The position numbers were made by a program, and so were the translations under genes. A stretch of 64,000 nt of DNA from Hyunsoonleella flava. Its GTDB lineage: Bacteria > Bacteroidota > Bacteroidia > Flavobacteriales > Flavobacteriaceae. The stretch lies in contig NZ_SIRT01000002.1 of the NCBI RefSeq assembly GCF_004310325.1, forward strand, positions 248,001 to 312,000, read 5' to 3'. A model generated the notes under the pieces. It had not been told where the DNA came from, ran no database searches, and was given only the letters and a program-made list of their open reading frames with translations. Every line of letters starts with the position of its first letter. Position 1 is the stretch's first letter. Shown piece by piece: positions 8,742-17,758 of this stretch.

Positions 8742-9386
8742 ATGGGCTTACTCTCAAAAAAAGACGCAGCATTAATTACAGATCCGTTAGCGGATAACAA
8801 CCCAATTACTATTCAAGTACTTGGTATTTGTTCTGCATTGGCAATTACAGCACAGTTAAAAGCTTCTATTGTAATGGCAATTTCAGTATTGTTTGTAATG
8901 GGAGTTGGTAATGTGGTTATTTCGGCCATTAGAAATATCATTCCTTCAAAAATTAGAATTATTGTACAACTTACCGTGGTTGCAGCACTGGTAATTATAG
9001 TGGATCAAGTATTAAAGGCTTTCGCTTATGAGTTAAGTAAGGAGCTTTCGGTATTTGTTGGACTTATTATTACAAACTGTATCATCATGGGGCGTTTTGA
9101 GGCTTTTGCATTAGGTAACGGTTTATGGCGCTCTTTTTTAGACGGTATTGGTAATGCTCTAGGTTATGGTGTAATTCTTATAATTGTTGGATTTTTTAGA
9201 GAATTACTAGGTTCTGGAACTTTGTTAGGTTTCCCAGTACTGGGAGATCCTATTGCAAAAACAGGATTATACAGTATTGGATACGAAAACAATGGTTTTA
9301 TGCTACTATCTCCAATGGCACTTATTGTGGTCGGAATCATTATATGGGTACAACGTACTAGAAACAAAGCATTAATAGAAGATTAA
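8742..9386 (+). CDS. nqrD: Na+-translocating NADH:quinone reductase subunit D
   Basis: A 214-residue membrane subunit with six predicted helices, paralogous to NqrE. The half-site segment GLIITNCIIMGR contains the conserved Cys that, with its NqrE counterpart, ligates an intramembrane iron centre in the complex. A matching internal-repeat segment (SALAITAQLKASI) lies near the N-terminus. The gene is followed by an unusual 48-bp gap holding a hairpin repeat (9393-9422), the only sizeable gap after nqrB in this otherwise tightly packed operon. Confidence 0.96.
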   Translation: MGLLSKKDAALITDPLADNNPITIQVLGICSALAITAQLKASIVMAISVLFVMGVGNVVISAIRNIIPSKIRIIVQLTVVAALVIIVDQVLKAFAYELSKELSVFVGLIITNCIIMGRFEAFALGNGLWRSFLDGIGNALGYGVILIIVGFFRELLGSGTLLGFPVLGDPIAKTGLYSIGYENNGFMLLSPMALIVVGIIIWVQRTRNKALIED

Positions 9387-9392
9387 AACGAA

Positions 9393-9422
9393 GTGTTATC
9401 CTGAACTTGTTTTAGGATCTCA
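9393..9422. repeat. short dispersed hairpin repeat inside the nqr operon
   Basis: The nqrD-nqrE gap contains TATCCTGAACTTG followed by TTTTAGGATCTCA, an imperfect stem (ATCCTGAA / TTTTAGGAT). It is close to the 'TCATCCTGAACTTGTTTCAG' type of repeat common between genes in Flavobacteriaceae. A relative lies right after nqrF at 11471-11500. Confidence 0.6.
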
Positions 9423-9434
9423 AACTCAAAACAT

Positions 9435-10154
9435 ATGGAACACGTAGAATTATTTTTCAAATCGATTTTTATAGATAACATGGTATTTGCCACATTCTTA
9501 GGAATGTGCTCATACCTTGCTGTTTCAAAAAAAGTAAGTACAGCTGTAGGTTTAGGAGCCGCAGTAATATTTGTATTGGCAATTACTGTACCCTTAAACT
9601 GGTTATTAGACCAATACATATTACAACCTGGCGCATTATCTTGGATAGGGCCAGAGTTTGCTGAATATGATTTAAGTTTCCTTTCATTCATTATGTTCAT
9701 TGCAACTATAGCAACCATGGTGCAACTAGTGGAAATTGTAGTAGAGAAGTTTTCTCCTTCGCTATATAACTCTTTGGGTATTTTCTTGCCCTTAATTGCG
9801 GTTAACTGTGCAATTCTTGGTGGATCGCTCTTCATGCAGTCACGTGAAATTGCAACGCTCGGTTTAGCACTTAATTATGGAATTGGATCTGGAATTGGAT
9901 GGTTCCTAGCTATATTGGCCATAGCCGCTATTCGTGAAAAAATTAGATATTCAAGTGTACCCCCTGCATTAAGAGGATTAGGAATTACGTTTATTATCAC
10001 CGGTTTAATGGCAATTGGATTTATGAGTTTTGGAGGTATGCTAACTGGTGGTGATGAAGAGGCAGCTAAAGAGGAAAAAACGGTACAAATTGAGTCTGTT
10101 GAAGATTCTAAGGAAGATAAAATAGTAGCTAACAACATAAAAGTAAATGAGTAA
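9435..10154 (+). CDS. nqrE: Na+-translocating NADH:quinone reductase subunit E, with acidic C-terminal tail
   Basis: A 239-residue membrane subunit, partner of NqrD; the iron-site segment [14 protein letters not shown] is intact. Proteobacterial NqrE is about 200 residues. Here roughly 35 extra residues follow the last helix (from about residue 205), rich in Glu, Lys and Asp with runs such as EEAAKEEKT and EDSKEDK. That tail is presumably soluble and probably disordered. The last 8 bp overlap the nqrF start, indicating translational coupling. The tail's role is unknown; such extensions occur in other Bacteroidota as far as I recall. Confidence 0.95.
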   Translation: MEHVELFFKSIFIDNMVFATFLGMCSYLAVSKKVSTAVGLGAAVIFVLAITVPLNWLLDQYILQPGALSWIGPEFAEYDLSFLSFIMFIATIATMVQLVEIVVEKFSPSLYNSLGIFLPLIAVNCAILGGSLFMQSREIATLGLALNYGIGSGIGWFLAILAIAAIREKIRYSSVPPALRGLGITFIITGLMAIGFMSFGGMLTGGDEEAAKEEKTVQIESVEDSKEDKIVANNIKVNE

Positions 10155-11463
10155 TATGATTTTAGCAATAGATTTTGGAGTTATAACTGCAACCGTAGTA
10201 GCGTTCTTGGTAGTTACGCTGTTGTTGGTAGCGCTATTATTGTTTGTAAAACAGAAACTGTCACCGTCTGGTCCTGTAAAGATTACAATTAATGGCGAAA
10301 AAGAAATTGAAGTAGATTCTGGAGGAACTCTATTGTCTACTTTAGGAGGTAATAAAATTTTCTTACCATCCGCTTGTGGTGGAGGTGGCACATGTATTCA
10401 GTGTGAATGTCATGTTTTAGAAGGAGGAGGAGAAGCGTTACCTACTGAAACACCTCACTTTTCAAGAAAAGAATTGCAAGAAGGAGCACGTTTAGCTTGC
10501 CAAGTTAAGGTAAAGCAGGATATGAACATTACCATTCCAGAGGAAGTGTTTGGTATTAAAAAATGGGAAGCTACTGTTGTACGTAATTATAACGTGGCAT
10601 CCTTTATTAAGGAGTTTGTTGTTGAAATTCCTGAAGATATGGGATATAAAGCAGGTGGTTATATTCAAATTGAAATTCCGCCATGCGAGATAAAATATTC
10701 TGACATTGATATTACTGCACACCCTGAAGAGCACGAAACACCAGATAAATTTCAGGCAGAATGGGATAAGTTTGGACTTTGGCCTTTAGTGATGAAGAAC
10801 AATGAAACTGTTGAAAGAGCATATTCTATGGCTTCATACCCTGCTGAAGGTCGTGAAATTATGCTAAATGTGCGTATTGCAACGCCACCATGGGATCGTG
10901 CTAAAAACGGTTGGATGGATGTAAATCCAGGTGTGGCATCATCTTATATTTTTGCTCAAAAGCCAGGTGATAAAGTAACAATTTCTGGGCCTTATGGCGA
11001 ATTCTTTATTAACGAATCAGAGAGTGAAATGCTTTATGTAGGTGGTGGAGCAGGTATGGCGCCAATGCGTTCTCACTTATATCATTTATTCAAAACTGTA
11101 AAAACGGGAAGAAAAGTAACGTATTGGTATGGTGGACGTTCTAAGCGTGAATTGTTCTACATTGACCACTTTAAGTCATTAGAAAAAGATTTTCCGAATT
11201 TTAAGTTCTACATGGCACTTTCTGAACCATTGGAAGAAGATAACTGGAAAGTAAAAAAGGATATTAATGATGAGGAAGGTGATGGTTTTGTTGGTTTCAT
11301 TCACAATTGTGTAATCGATAACTATTTAAATCATCATGAAGCACCAGAAGATATTGAATTGTACTTCTGTGGACCTCCGTTGATGAACAAAGCAGTTCAA
11401 AAAATGGGTGAAGATTTTGGTATTCCAGATGAACACATCAGATTTGATGACTTTGGAGGATAG
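10147..11463 (+). CDS. nqrF: Na+-translocating NADH:quinone reductase subunit F
   Basis: A 438-residue electron-entry subunit: membrane anchor at residues 5-33, a 2Fe-2S ferredoxin domain with ligands Cys77, Cys83, Cys86 and Cys118 ([10 protein letters not shown] then LAC), an FAD domain with RAYSMASYP, and an NADH domain with [13 protein letters not shown] and YFCGPPLMN. It takes electrons from NADH and passes them via FAD and the cluster to the membrane subunits. It overlaps nqrE by 8 bp and is the last gene of the operon; a strong hairpin terminator follows at 11510-11539. Confidence 0.97.
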   Translation: MSNMILAIDFGVITATVVAFLVVTLLLVALLLFVKQKLSPSGPVKITINGEKEIEVDSGGTLLSTLGGNKIFLPSACGGGGTCIQCECHVLEGGGEALPTETPHFSRKELQEGARLACQVKVKQDMNITIPEEVFGIKKWEATVVRNYNVASFIKEFVVEIPEDMGYKAGGYIQIEIPPCEIKYSDIDITAHPEEHETPDKFQAEWDKFGLWPLVMKNNETVERAYSMASYPAEGREIMLNVRIATPPWDRAKNGWMDVNPGVASSYIFAQKPGDKVTISGPYGEFFINESESEMLYVGGGAGMAPMRSHLYHLFKTVKTGRKVTYWYGGRSKRELFYIDHFKSLEKDFPNFKFYMALSEPLEEDNWKVKKDINDEEGDGFVGFIHNCVIDNYLNHHEAPEDIELYFCGPPLMNKAVQKMGEDFGIPDEHIRFDDFGG

Positions 11464-11470
11464 ATATTAA

Positions 11471-11500
11471 TTTGTCATACTGAACATGTTTCAGTATTTT
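11471..11500. repeat. short dispersed hairpin repeat after nqrF
   Basis: GTCATACTGAACATG followed by TTTCAGTATTTTA: an 8-bp perfect stem (ATACTGAA / TTCAGTAT). It is related to the repeat at 9393-9422 (common core CTGAAC-TG-TTT-AG). It lies between the nqrF stop and the operon terminator. Confidence 0.6.
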
Positions 11501-11509
11501 ATAAAATGG

Positions 11510-11539
11510 AAAAACCAACTCAATTGAGTTGGTTTTTTT
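11510..11539. terminator. bidirectional intrinsic terminator, nqr operon / convergent gene
   Basis: A 13-bp perfect palindromic stem centred on CAATTG (AACCAACT / AGTTGGTT arms) flanked by A-run and T-run. It lies between the ends of nqrF (+) and the convergent gene ending at 11559 (-), so it can serve both. Confidence 0.9.
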
Positions 11540-11558
11540 ATATTTGAATCTTAAGTTT

Positions 11559-12008
11559 TTATGCTAAAGCATACTTCGGTTTATCATTTTCTACTTCAAA
11601 CAACTTGGTATAATCCATAACGTTATTAATACCATCTAGTTCGCATAAAAAACGTATTACAGCGCATAAACCATTAAACAGTATGTCTTTATCCGTTGGG
11701 TTTTCAGGTTTTTTGTTTTGATGATGAAGTGGTGTTTGAAATCCACAAGCGTTTAAAAAGGTTTGCTCAATTTGAAGTAATTCCAATGGGGAATAGCCAT
11801 TGAATTTTCGTCCCAAATTTTGGTGTACGCTACCAACATAATTCAATACTAAGCTACCATGACTATCTGAAAGATATTTCCAACTATCCTTATTATCCAA
11901 AATATTACCTACCGCACATTGTTGACAACATTCTGGGTTTAAGGTGTTGTTATGGAAAGCAGTGTATAATTTTTCTATAGCCGATTCTAGTCGTTGTGTG
12001 GTTTTCAT
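11559..12008 (-). CDS. conserved Cys-rich cytoplasmic protein beside nqr, unknown function
   Basis: A 149-residue soluble protein, convergent with nqrF across a shared terminator. No signal peptide or membrane segment. The most striking feature is an N-terminal ECCQQC cluster (Cys27, Cys28, Cys31), a possible metal or Fe-S site; further cysteines occur in LNACGF, GLCAV and FLCEL. I do not recognise a characterised family. The position suggests a link with Na+-NQR (assembly or iron delivery), but this is only an inference from neighbourhood. Confidence 0.65.
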   Translation of the reverse strand: MKTTQRLESAIEKLYTAFHNNTLNPECCQQCAVGNILDNKDSWKYLSDSHGSLVLNYVGSVHQNLGRKFNGYSPLELLQIEQTFLNACGFQTPLHHQNKKPENPTDKDILFNGLCAVIRFLCELDGINNVMDYTKLFEVENDKPKYALA

Positions 12009-12116
12009 AAGCTAAATTTTATTTTAAATTACTAAAATTATCAGTTTTATCTGTGAAATTACTCTTAAATTTTTACTCACGCCATACGAAGTTAAACAGG
12101 AAGACGTTTTCAAAGC

Positions 12117-12989
12117 ATGAAGAAGGTATTACTATTTGCTCTTTTTGTGTTAGCCGTTATTTGTTTGGCTTGTTTTAAGATTAAGCCTGTCATGCGTGTA
12201 TCAAATGCATTAATGTCCGAGGTAAAACCATCAGGACTTCTTAATAGGGATAGTCTAACGATTACTTCGAGAGTTAACGTTCCTAACGGGTACAAAAGGG
12301 TGGTATACCTAAAAAGGTCGTTTCAAGATTATCTACGAAATTATAAACTAAAACCCTTCGGCACAAAAATCATTAATTATGATGATACGGAATATTTCTG
12401 GCAAATGGGACATATTGGAGTTCTAGAAATTTCAGTGCCTAAAAACGGATTGCAACAGTGCGCAGATGCCTTAATACGAATAAGAAGTGAGTATCTATGG
12501 GACAATGATAGAAAAGAAGAGATAGGGTTTAATTTCACCAGTGGACATTATTGTTCATGGCAAAAATATGCAGAAGGTTACAGACCAAAAATTAAAGGAA
12601 ACAAAGTCTCATTTCATAAAACATCAGCTGCAAATCATTCAAAAGAAAACTTCTATAAATATTTGAATTTAATTTACATGTATTCTGGTACATTGTCACT
12701 TTACAATGAACTTCCCAAAATAAATGACGCTAAAAATTTAAAGATTGGAGACATGCTGATAAAAGGAGGTTCACCTGGGCATATTGTAATGATTTGTGAT
12801 GAGGCCGTAAATGCTCAGGGCGACAAAATATATTTACTTTTTCAAGGTAATACACCAGCTCAAAGCGTGCATTTGGTTAAAAACTTAGAGGATTCTAAAC
12901 TATCACCCTGGTATCGCTTGGAAAAGGATGCAGTAATCCCCGTGTCTAATTACACATTTTTTGATTCTAAATTTGTTAGGTTTAAGTAA
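12117..12989 (+). CDS. DUF4846 family exported protein
   Basis: A 290-residue protein with an N-terminal hydrophobic signal (residues 4-19). The pattern fits DUF4846: FQDYLRNYKLKP, the LQQCADALIRIRSEYLW helix, FNFTSGHYCSWQKYAEGYRP, then KIGDMLIKGGSPGHIVMICD. The last segment resembles the His-containing strand of NlpC/P60-like folds (GD-x-x-I/V...GH-x-x-I/V), so a cell-envelope hydrolase is conceivable; the catalytic set is not established. It is transcribed toward the CHAT gene and overlaps it tail to tail by 8 bp. Confidence 0.8.
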   Translation: MKKVLLFALFVLAVICLACFKIKPVMRVSNALMSEVKPSGLLNRDSLTITSRVNVPNGYKRVVYLKRSFQDYLRNYKLKPFGTKIINYDDTEYFWQMGHIGVLEISVPKNGLQQCADALIRIRSEYLWDNDRKEEIGFNFTSGHYCSWQKYAEGYRPKIKGNKVSFHKTSAANHSKENFYKYLNLIYMYSGTLSLYNELPKINDAKNLKIGDMLIKGGSPGHIVMICDEAVNAQGDKIYLLFQGNTPAQSVHLVKNLEDSKLSPWYRLEKDAVIPVSNYTFFDSKFVRFK

Positions 12990-15864
12990 TGCGTTTTGTT
13001 TTGCGTTTTCTCAAAATGAAATAAGCAGCTAAAACAATAAGAAATCCTACTATAAAGCACCAAATAATCCCGGAATTAGATTGTAGCTCTATAGGCGAGG
13101 TATCACCAATAAGTACTAAACCTGCCCAGTATTGTGGGGCTAGGGTTCTACCTTCAGCCTTTTCAATGTATTTTAATTTTGCTTTTTGAAGCGCCTCATC
13201 TTTAGGTAAACCTCTTTTTATATTCTGATAGAAGAATTCAATAATTTCAGAGCTGGATTTTTCATCTATTTTCCAAAGACTTGTTAATATGCTCTCGCTA
13301 CCAGCATAATTAAAAGCATGCGCCAAAGAAATCATGCCTTCCCCAGCTTGATATGTTGGTTTCCCTGTTTCGCAAGCAGTTAAAATGGCAAGATTGGAGT
13401 TTAGGTTTTCATTGTAAATTTCATAGGTGTACAGTGAATTATCATCATCTGGACTGTTTTTTGCAAATATTAGACGAGAAAGCTCAGGAGACACATTATT
13501 GGATTCCGCATGTGTGCCAATGTGGATTATTTTATGCTCGTTCGCTTCATTCTTAAAAATTTGCTTGGAGGCATTTTGGTTTATAAAATAGTCTCCACCA
13601 AATAATCTGGAATATTCTTTTGCTAGGTCAACGCTAAATGGTTGGGGTAGTAGGCTCAAATAAGTTTTATCCAAGGATAGCGAGTCGGTTATACTTATAC
13701 TATAATCCTGTTTCATTTTATTGCTAAACTCTGGTGCAAAGGCAATGAAGTCTTTGCTATAGTTAATGGTTTTGTCGTCACTACCGTAAAGCAAAAGGCT
13801 GTAATTATATGAAATATTATATTTTGCTAATAAACTGTTTGTTGACAAATCTTTGAGGTTGTTTATTTTAGAAGGTGTTAAGCTCTCAAAGCTTAAGTTG
13901 AATAATTCACCATCGGGAATTATCACCACATTTTTTGTTGTTATTTCGGGAGCAAAAGGTGCCCATATAGATTCGTAAAGCTTATATAGAGATTCTGATG
14001 TTTTTTTTACATCAGAATCATGATTGGATAGTATTGATATATATTCTTTTAGGCTTTTGGTTTTTAATTTGAACAGCTTTTTATCGGCTTTATGTATAAC
14101 TGTTGTATATAAAGTATCACTAATATATAAGTAGCGTACGAAAGTGGTATGCTGCGGTATGTTTTTGTGAAGGCTATCCAAAGGTTCTTCAATAGTGGCG
14201 TACCGCATTTTATAATATTTAGGATACTTTTGTTTAAGGGAATCCAAAAACACACTCCATTGTGCATTAGCATTGAAAAATGTATCAATTGAGGCATTTG
14301 TACCATTTAGTGCAGAAGACATGTTATCCTTCAAAAGCTTTTCTCTATTAATAATAGTTTCTGGAACATCCGAAAATTTGATCTTTTTAAGGTTTAGCCT
14401 AGATCTTATTCTATTGTACAAACTAGATTCGTGAAGCCCAACGAGATTATCGAGATAAGTTTTATCTTTTGTTTTCCCATAAAGGTCAAGAAATAGTTGT
14501 TTTCTAAAATCTATTAATTTTTGATGATCGGTAAGTAGTGTTTCTAGGTCGGAAGGTGTTTTAATAATAGTTCTCTTTCGCCCCAAAATATCCAAAGCTT
14601 CTTTGGTTTGTTTCAATAAACTGTCTAGCCCAGATATGGTATGGTTTTGCTTTAAAAAATATTCAGATTTTGTTTTTATAAGTAGGGATATTGGTTTTCT
14701 AGTTTCGTTCTGAATAGAATCCAACAGATTGTTCATTTTTAGGTTTTTATTTTCAAAAAATTGCAATGCCTCATGACTGCGCTTTAGGGCATTTTTGTAG
14801 TCTCCAATAGTGAAATTTACTGATGCTAAGTTTTGTATTTGATAAAAACGAAGTAATTCATTTTTATATGATTTTTTTTTCGTGTAGTTATACCCCTCTT
14901 TGGCAAGAGATAAAGCCTTATTGTTCATGCCGATTTTGGCATAAAAATTAGACATTTCTACCAGTCCATCTAAGAATGTATTTGAGTATACGCCATTAAA
15001 GTTTTCCCTATACACGGCTTCACACATTTCATAATATATTTTGGCGTTTTCAAAATCTTCTATATTTTCATAAATTGAAGCTCTTACCAAATAAGCGTAA
15101 CTCTTAGCGAATGGTATTTTATCAATATTCCCAATGCCCTTATCTGTTATTTTTCCTGCTTTGCCATAATTTCTAGCTATTAAGTGAAGGTGCCCAAGAA
15201 TAAGTTGCGATATGGTGAGTGCGCTATCATCAGAGGGCAGTATTTTTTGTTTTTTTTCGTACGAATACGTTGCTAAACTTATGGCGCGCTCATTATCACC
15301 CACACCACGATAAAAACCAGCAAGATTATCAATACAGGCCAACCGTTTTTTTGTAGCTTTTAGTTTTTCGGCATCATCTTCAACCCTAGTGCTGTAGTTA
15401 TGTATGTGCGTTATAGCCTCATGTAAAACCGTAATGGAATTTTGGGTTTTGCCAGTATTAAAATAGTTGAGAGCCATACTATTTTTAATAATTCCCTGCT
15501 TATATTCCTTTTTTAAATCAGATAAAGGTGACTTGTGTAAATATTTAAGAGACTTGTTAAAATAGTAATTTGAACTATCTAATTTTTGTAAGTTCTTTTG
15601 TGTTAATCCTAAAAGGTTAAAAGATTTATACTTTAATTCAGGTAGGTTGTTAGAATCCTTATCAAATTGCTTAATAATTTGATGAAGCGTTGATTCTGCG
15701 GCTTGTGTTTTTCTAGATTTGAAAAGACTATCAGCAAGATTGTATTTAATTTCTAAGGGGTTTTTATTGGACGAAATCGAATCATTTTGCGCATTAATTG
15801 TTGAAATACTTAATGTTAGAAGCACCAATAATACGCCTCTAATAATATGTAGTAATTTCATCAT
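12982..15864 (-). CDS. membrane-anchored TPR-CHAT protease
   Basis: A 960-residue protein: signal peptide (about 1-26), a long helical region of tetratricopeptide repeats (roughly 35-400, e.g. AINYFNTGKTQNSITVLHEA-like units), a linker, a C-terminal CHAT domain (about 620-925), then one transmembrane helix (932-951) with a basic tail (RKRKTKR). CHAT is a caspase-like clan CD peptidase; the dyad is visible as His785 in HIGTHAES and Cys831 in TACETG, followed by the typical GEGMISLAHAF and SLWKIDE. The topology puts TPRs and protease in the periplasm. It is the last of three same-strand genes after an ECF sigma factor and a TPR membrane protein. Substrate unknown. Confidence 0.9.
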   Translation of the reverse strand: MMKLLHIIRGVLLVLLTLSISTINAQNDSISSNKNPLEIKYNLADSLFKSRKTQAAESTLHQIIKQFDKDSNNLPELKYKSFNLLGLTQKNLQKLDSSNYYFNKSLKYLHKSPLSDLKKEYKQGIIKNSMALNYFNTGKTQNSITVLHEAITHIHNYSTRVEDDAEKLKATKKRLACIDNLAGFYRGVGDNERAISLATYSYEKKQKILPSDDSALTISQLILGHLHLIARNYGKAGKITDKGIGNIDKIPFAKSYAYLVRASIYENIEDFENAKIYYEMCEAVYRENFNGVYSNTFLDGLVEMSNFYAKIGMNNKALSLAKEGYNYTKKKSYKNELLRFYQIQNLASVNFTIGDYKNALKRSHEALQFFENKNLKMNNLLDSIQNETRKPISLLIKTKSEYFLKQNHTISGLDSLLKQTKEALDILGRKRTIIKTPSDLETLLTDHQKLIDFRKQLFLDLYGKTKDKTYLDNLVGLHESSLYNRIRSRLNLKKIKFSDVPETIINREKLLKDNMSSALNGTNASIDTFFNANAQWSVFLDSLKQKYPKYYKMRYATIEEPLDSLHKNIPQHTTFVRYLYISDTLYTTVIHKADKKLFKLKTKSLKEYISILSNHDSDVKKTSESLYKLYESIWAPFAPEITTKNVVIIPDGELFNLSFESLTPSKINNLKDLSTNSLLAKYNISYNYSLLLYGSDDKTINYSKDFIAFAPEFSNKMKQDYSISITDSLSLDKTYLSLLPQPFSVDLAKEYSRLFGGDYFINQNASKQIFKNEANEHKIIHIGTHAESNNVSPELSRLIFAKNSPDDDNSLYTYEIYNENLNSNLAILTACETGKPTYQAGEGMISLAHAFNYAGSESILTSLWKIDEKSSSEIIEFFYQNIKRGLPKDEALQKAKLKYIEKAEGRTLAPQYWAGLVLIGDTSPIELQSNSGIIWCFIVGFLIVLAAYFILRKRKTKRIT

Positions 15865-15876
15865 TTTAATTAATGT

Positions 15877-16620
15877 TTAATCGGTAAGCTTCAAAACAAC
15901 TTCCTTTGCTTTGTCACTTTTACTTAGGCTAAGGTTCTTTTTAGCAAGTTCAAGGTTTCCAGCTTTTAAGTAAGCTAGCCCTAAATAGTAGTAAGCATCA
16001 TCTAAAAATTTAAAATTATCAGGAGCTTCAACTGTACGCTCTAGAAAGGGAATGGCCTGGGCTTCTTTTCTGTTTGCCATATATGCAATACCTAAAAAAT
16101 AATTTATGGTATCGTTTTCAGGTTTTTCTTCGGCTAAAACCGTCCATTTATCAATAGCATCTTGGTAATCACCATGTTTATAGTCAACCATAGCCTCATA
16201 AAAATCATAATTATTGGTACTGCTCATAGTTGTGGGTAGCCCTGGGTCTGGTTTAAAGTAATTGGCGTATAGTTTTTCATTTTGTGGCGTACTGAAAAAC
16301 CAAATACTACCCACGGCAATAATGATGGCAGCAGCAGCAGCAATTCTACTATATCTTAGAAAACGAACTTTTTGTTCGGGAGAACGTTCTTTTGTTGTTG
16401 CTTTTGGGACATCTTCATGAAACTCATTTAACTGCTCCTTTAAAGATTGGGCTTCAATACCAAAAAGCATTGTTCGAACATCTTCAACCTGCGCTCTAAA
16501 GTCTTCGTCGAGATCTAACAGTCTATTAAAGTCTTTTAGCTCTGGAGTACTTAAAGTGCCGTTTAGGTAACGTTCTATTGTTTCTAATAATTCTTCTGAT
16601 ATGTTATCGTTCTCTTTCAA
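15877..16620 (-). CDS. single-pass membrane TPR protein, putative anti-sigma partner
   Basis: A 247-residue protein. The N-terminal 85 residues are cytoplasmic and resemble the short helical part of anti-sigma factors (ERYLNGTLSTPELKDFNRLL). A transmembrane helix follows at about 90-109, then two or three TPR units (e.g. GDYQDAIDKWTVLAEEKPEN, LGLAYLKAGNLELAKKNL) that would lie in the periplasm. It starts 6 bp after the sigma gene and ends 12 bp before the CHAT gene. The layout suggests a sensor that holds the sigma factor at the membrane and binds a periplasmic partner through its TPRs; this is inference. Confidence 0.75.
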   Translation of the reverse strand: MKENDNISEELLETIERYLNGTLSTPELKDFNRLLDLDEDFRAQVEDVRTMLFGIEAQSLKEQLNEFHEDVPKATTKERSPEQKVRFLRYSRIAAAAAIIIAVGSIWFFSTPQNEKLYANYFKPDPGLPTTMSSTNNYDFYEAMVDYKHGDYQDAIDKWTVLAEEKPENDTINYFLGIAYMANRKEAQAIPFLERTVEAPDNFKFLDDAYYYLGLAYLKAGNLELAKKNLSLSKSDKAKEVVLKLTD

Positions 16621-16626
16621 TATGTG

Positions 16627-17193
16627 CTATTTTGAGGCTAAAACCATAGCCCTTAATTTCTGCATACATCTGTATTTTTTGTTGCGGGCTGTGTTTTCTT
16701 CTATATTTAATTCTTCTGAGATTTCTTTTAATGATTTCTTTTCGAAATAAAATGTTTTTAATAGTTGCTTGCAAGGTTGTCCTAAAATTTCAAAAGCGGT
16801 CATTGTCAACTTTAGTTTTTTATCTTCTACTTCATTATATGTGTCATCTGCTTTCACTGTTTTTAGGGTATCAGTATTTAATGGTTTAAAATCCTTAAAT
16901 GATTTTGATCTTAAAACATCGGTCCATTTATTTTTGCAAATTCTGTATAAATAACCTTGTAAAGCGCTATCATTTTGTGGCGTAAACTTGTCTTGTTTTA
17001 CGTGTGTCCAAACTGTAATAAATGCTTCTTGATAAATGTCTTTAGCATATACCGAAGAACCACTGTTTTTTAATACCAAAGCTTCAACTTTAGGGTAATT
17101 TGCTGTGTACAATTCTTTTAGTACCCCTGCGTCATTTGCTTTAATAGCCTCAATTAGTTGAGACTGACTTAATAAATGTATTGTTTTCCCCAT
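16627..17193 (-). CDS. RNA polymerase ECF-type sigma factor
   Basis: A 188-residue sigma-70 family protein with region 2 (YPKVEALVLKNSGSSVYAKDIYQEAFITVWTHV, DNA-melting helix near GYLYRICKNKWTDVLRS) and region 4 (QLLKTFYFEKKSLKEISEELNIEENTARNKKYRCMQKLR, a helix-turn-helix). First gene of a three-gene run with the TPR membrane protein and the CHAT protease. A near-consensus TATCTTTC lies at 17210-17217 upstream. The TPR membrane protein next to it is the most likely regulator; the targets are not evident from this window. Confidence 0.92.
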   Translation of the reverse strand: MGKTIHLLSQSQLIEAIKANDAGVLKELYTANYPKVEALVLKNSGSSVYAKDIYQEAFITVWTHVKQDKFTPQNDSALQGYLYRICKNKWTDVLRSKSFKDFKPLNTDTLKTVKADDTYNEVEDKKLKLTMTAFEILGQPCKQLLKTFYFEKKSLKEISEELNIEENTARNKKYRCMQKLRAMVLASK

Positions 17194-17296
17194 GAATTAA
17201 TAGCTAGAGGAAAGATACAATTATTTCATTTTTCTTCAAATACTACATTGCTAAATGGTTAATAATTTGGTTATACAGTATTCATAGCATTATGGT

Positions 17297-17746
17297 TTAA
17301 TTCATTCTTTCATAATTTTCTGTTGCAACAATAGTACTTGTACTGTTATTTTCCAGAATGAGTGTGGTGCTATTTAAAGTTTTTATTTTTTGTGAAAATC
17401 CAGTTTTTTCTCCAAAATCATCATAGTAAAAAACAGTATTGTTTTCAACACTATAGCATGTTGGTATTACTGTAAGCTCGTTACAACCTGAGCCAGAATA
17501 GTTATCCCAGATGAATTGCGATTCAGTAACTGTTAATTTGGTTTTAAGGTCGCAATCTTCAATTAGTAATTGTCCATCTACAGAGGTTCCTGTGAATATC
17601 CAATCTCCTAGTATTTCAGGTACTGATGTATTGGTTTCTGGGCAGCTATTTTCTTCTTCCATAGTCTCATCATCACGTTTATTACAAGAATAATTTATTG
17701 TAATTGCAAAGATTAAAATGAGTGCAATAATTATCTGGCTTTTCAT
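17297..17746 (-). CDS. lipocalin-like lipoprotein
   Basis: A 149-residue exported lipoprotein: signal peptide with lipobox ending NYSC, then an acidic linker and a small beta-rich domain. The LGDWIFTGTSVDG start and the repeated beta strands with CDLKTKLTV and CNELTVIPTCYSV are like the lipocalin-like domain proteins common in Flavobacteria. Four later cysteines probably pair as disulfides. It is the last gene of a run of three lipoprotein genes, only 12 bp from its upstream neighbour. Ligand unknown. Confidence 0.65.
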   Translation of the reverse strand: MKSQIIIALILIFAITINYSCNKRDDETMEEENSCPETNTSVPEILGDWIFTGTSVDGQLLIEDCDLKTKLTVTESQFIWDNYSGSGCNELTVIPTCYSVENNTVFYYDDFGEKTGFSQKIKTLNSTTLILENNSTSTIVATENYERMN

Positions 17747-17758
17747 AATGATGATTTT

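Noticed and set aside
9383-9835. 150-codon minus-strand frame opposite nqrE
   Set aside because: Shadow of nqrE in another frame; sequence has no recognisable domain and the operon is continuous.
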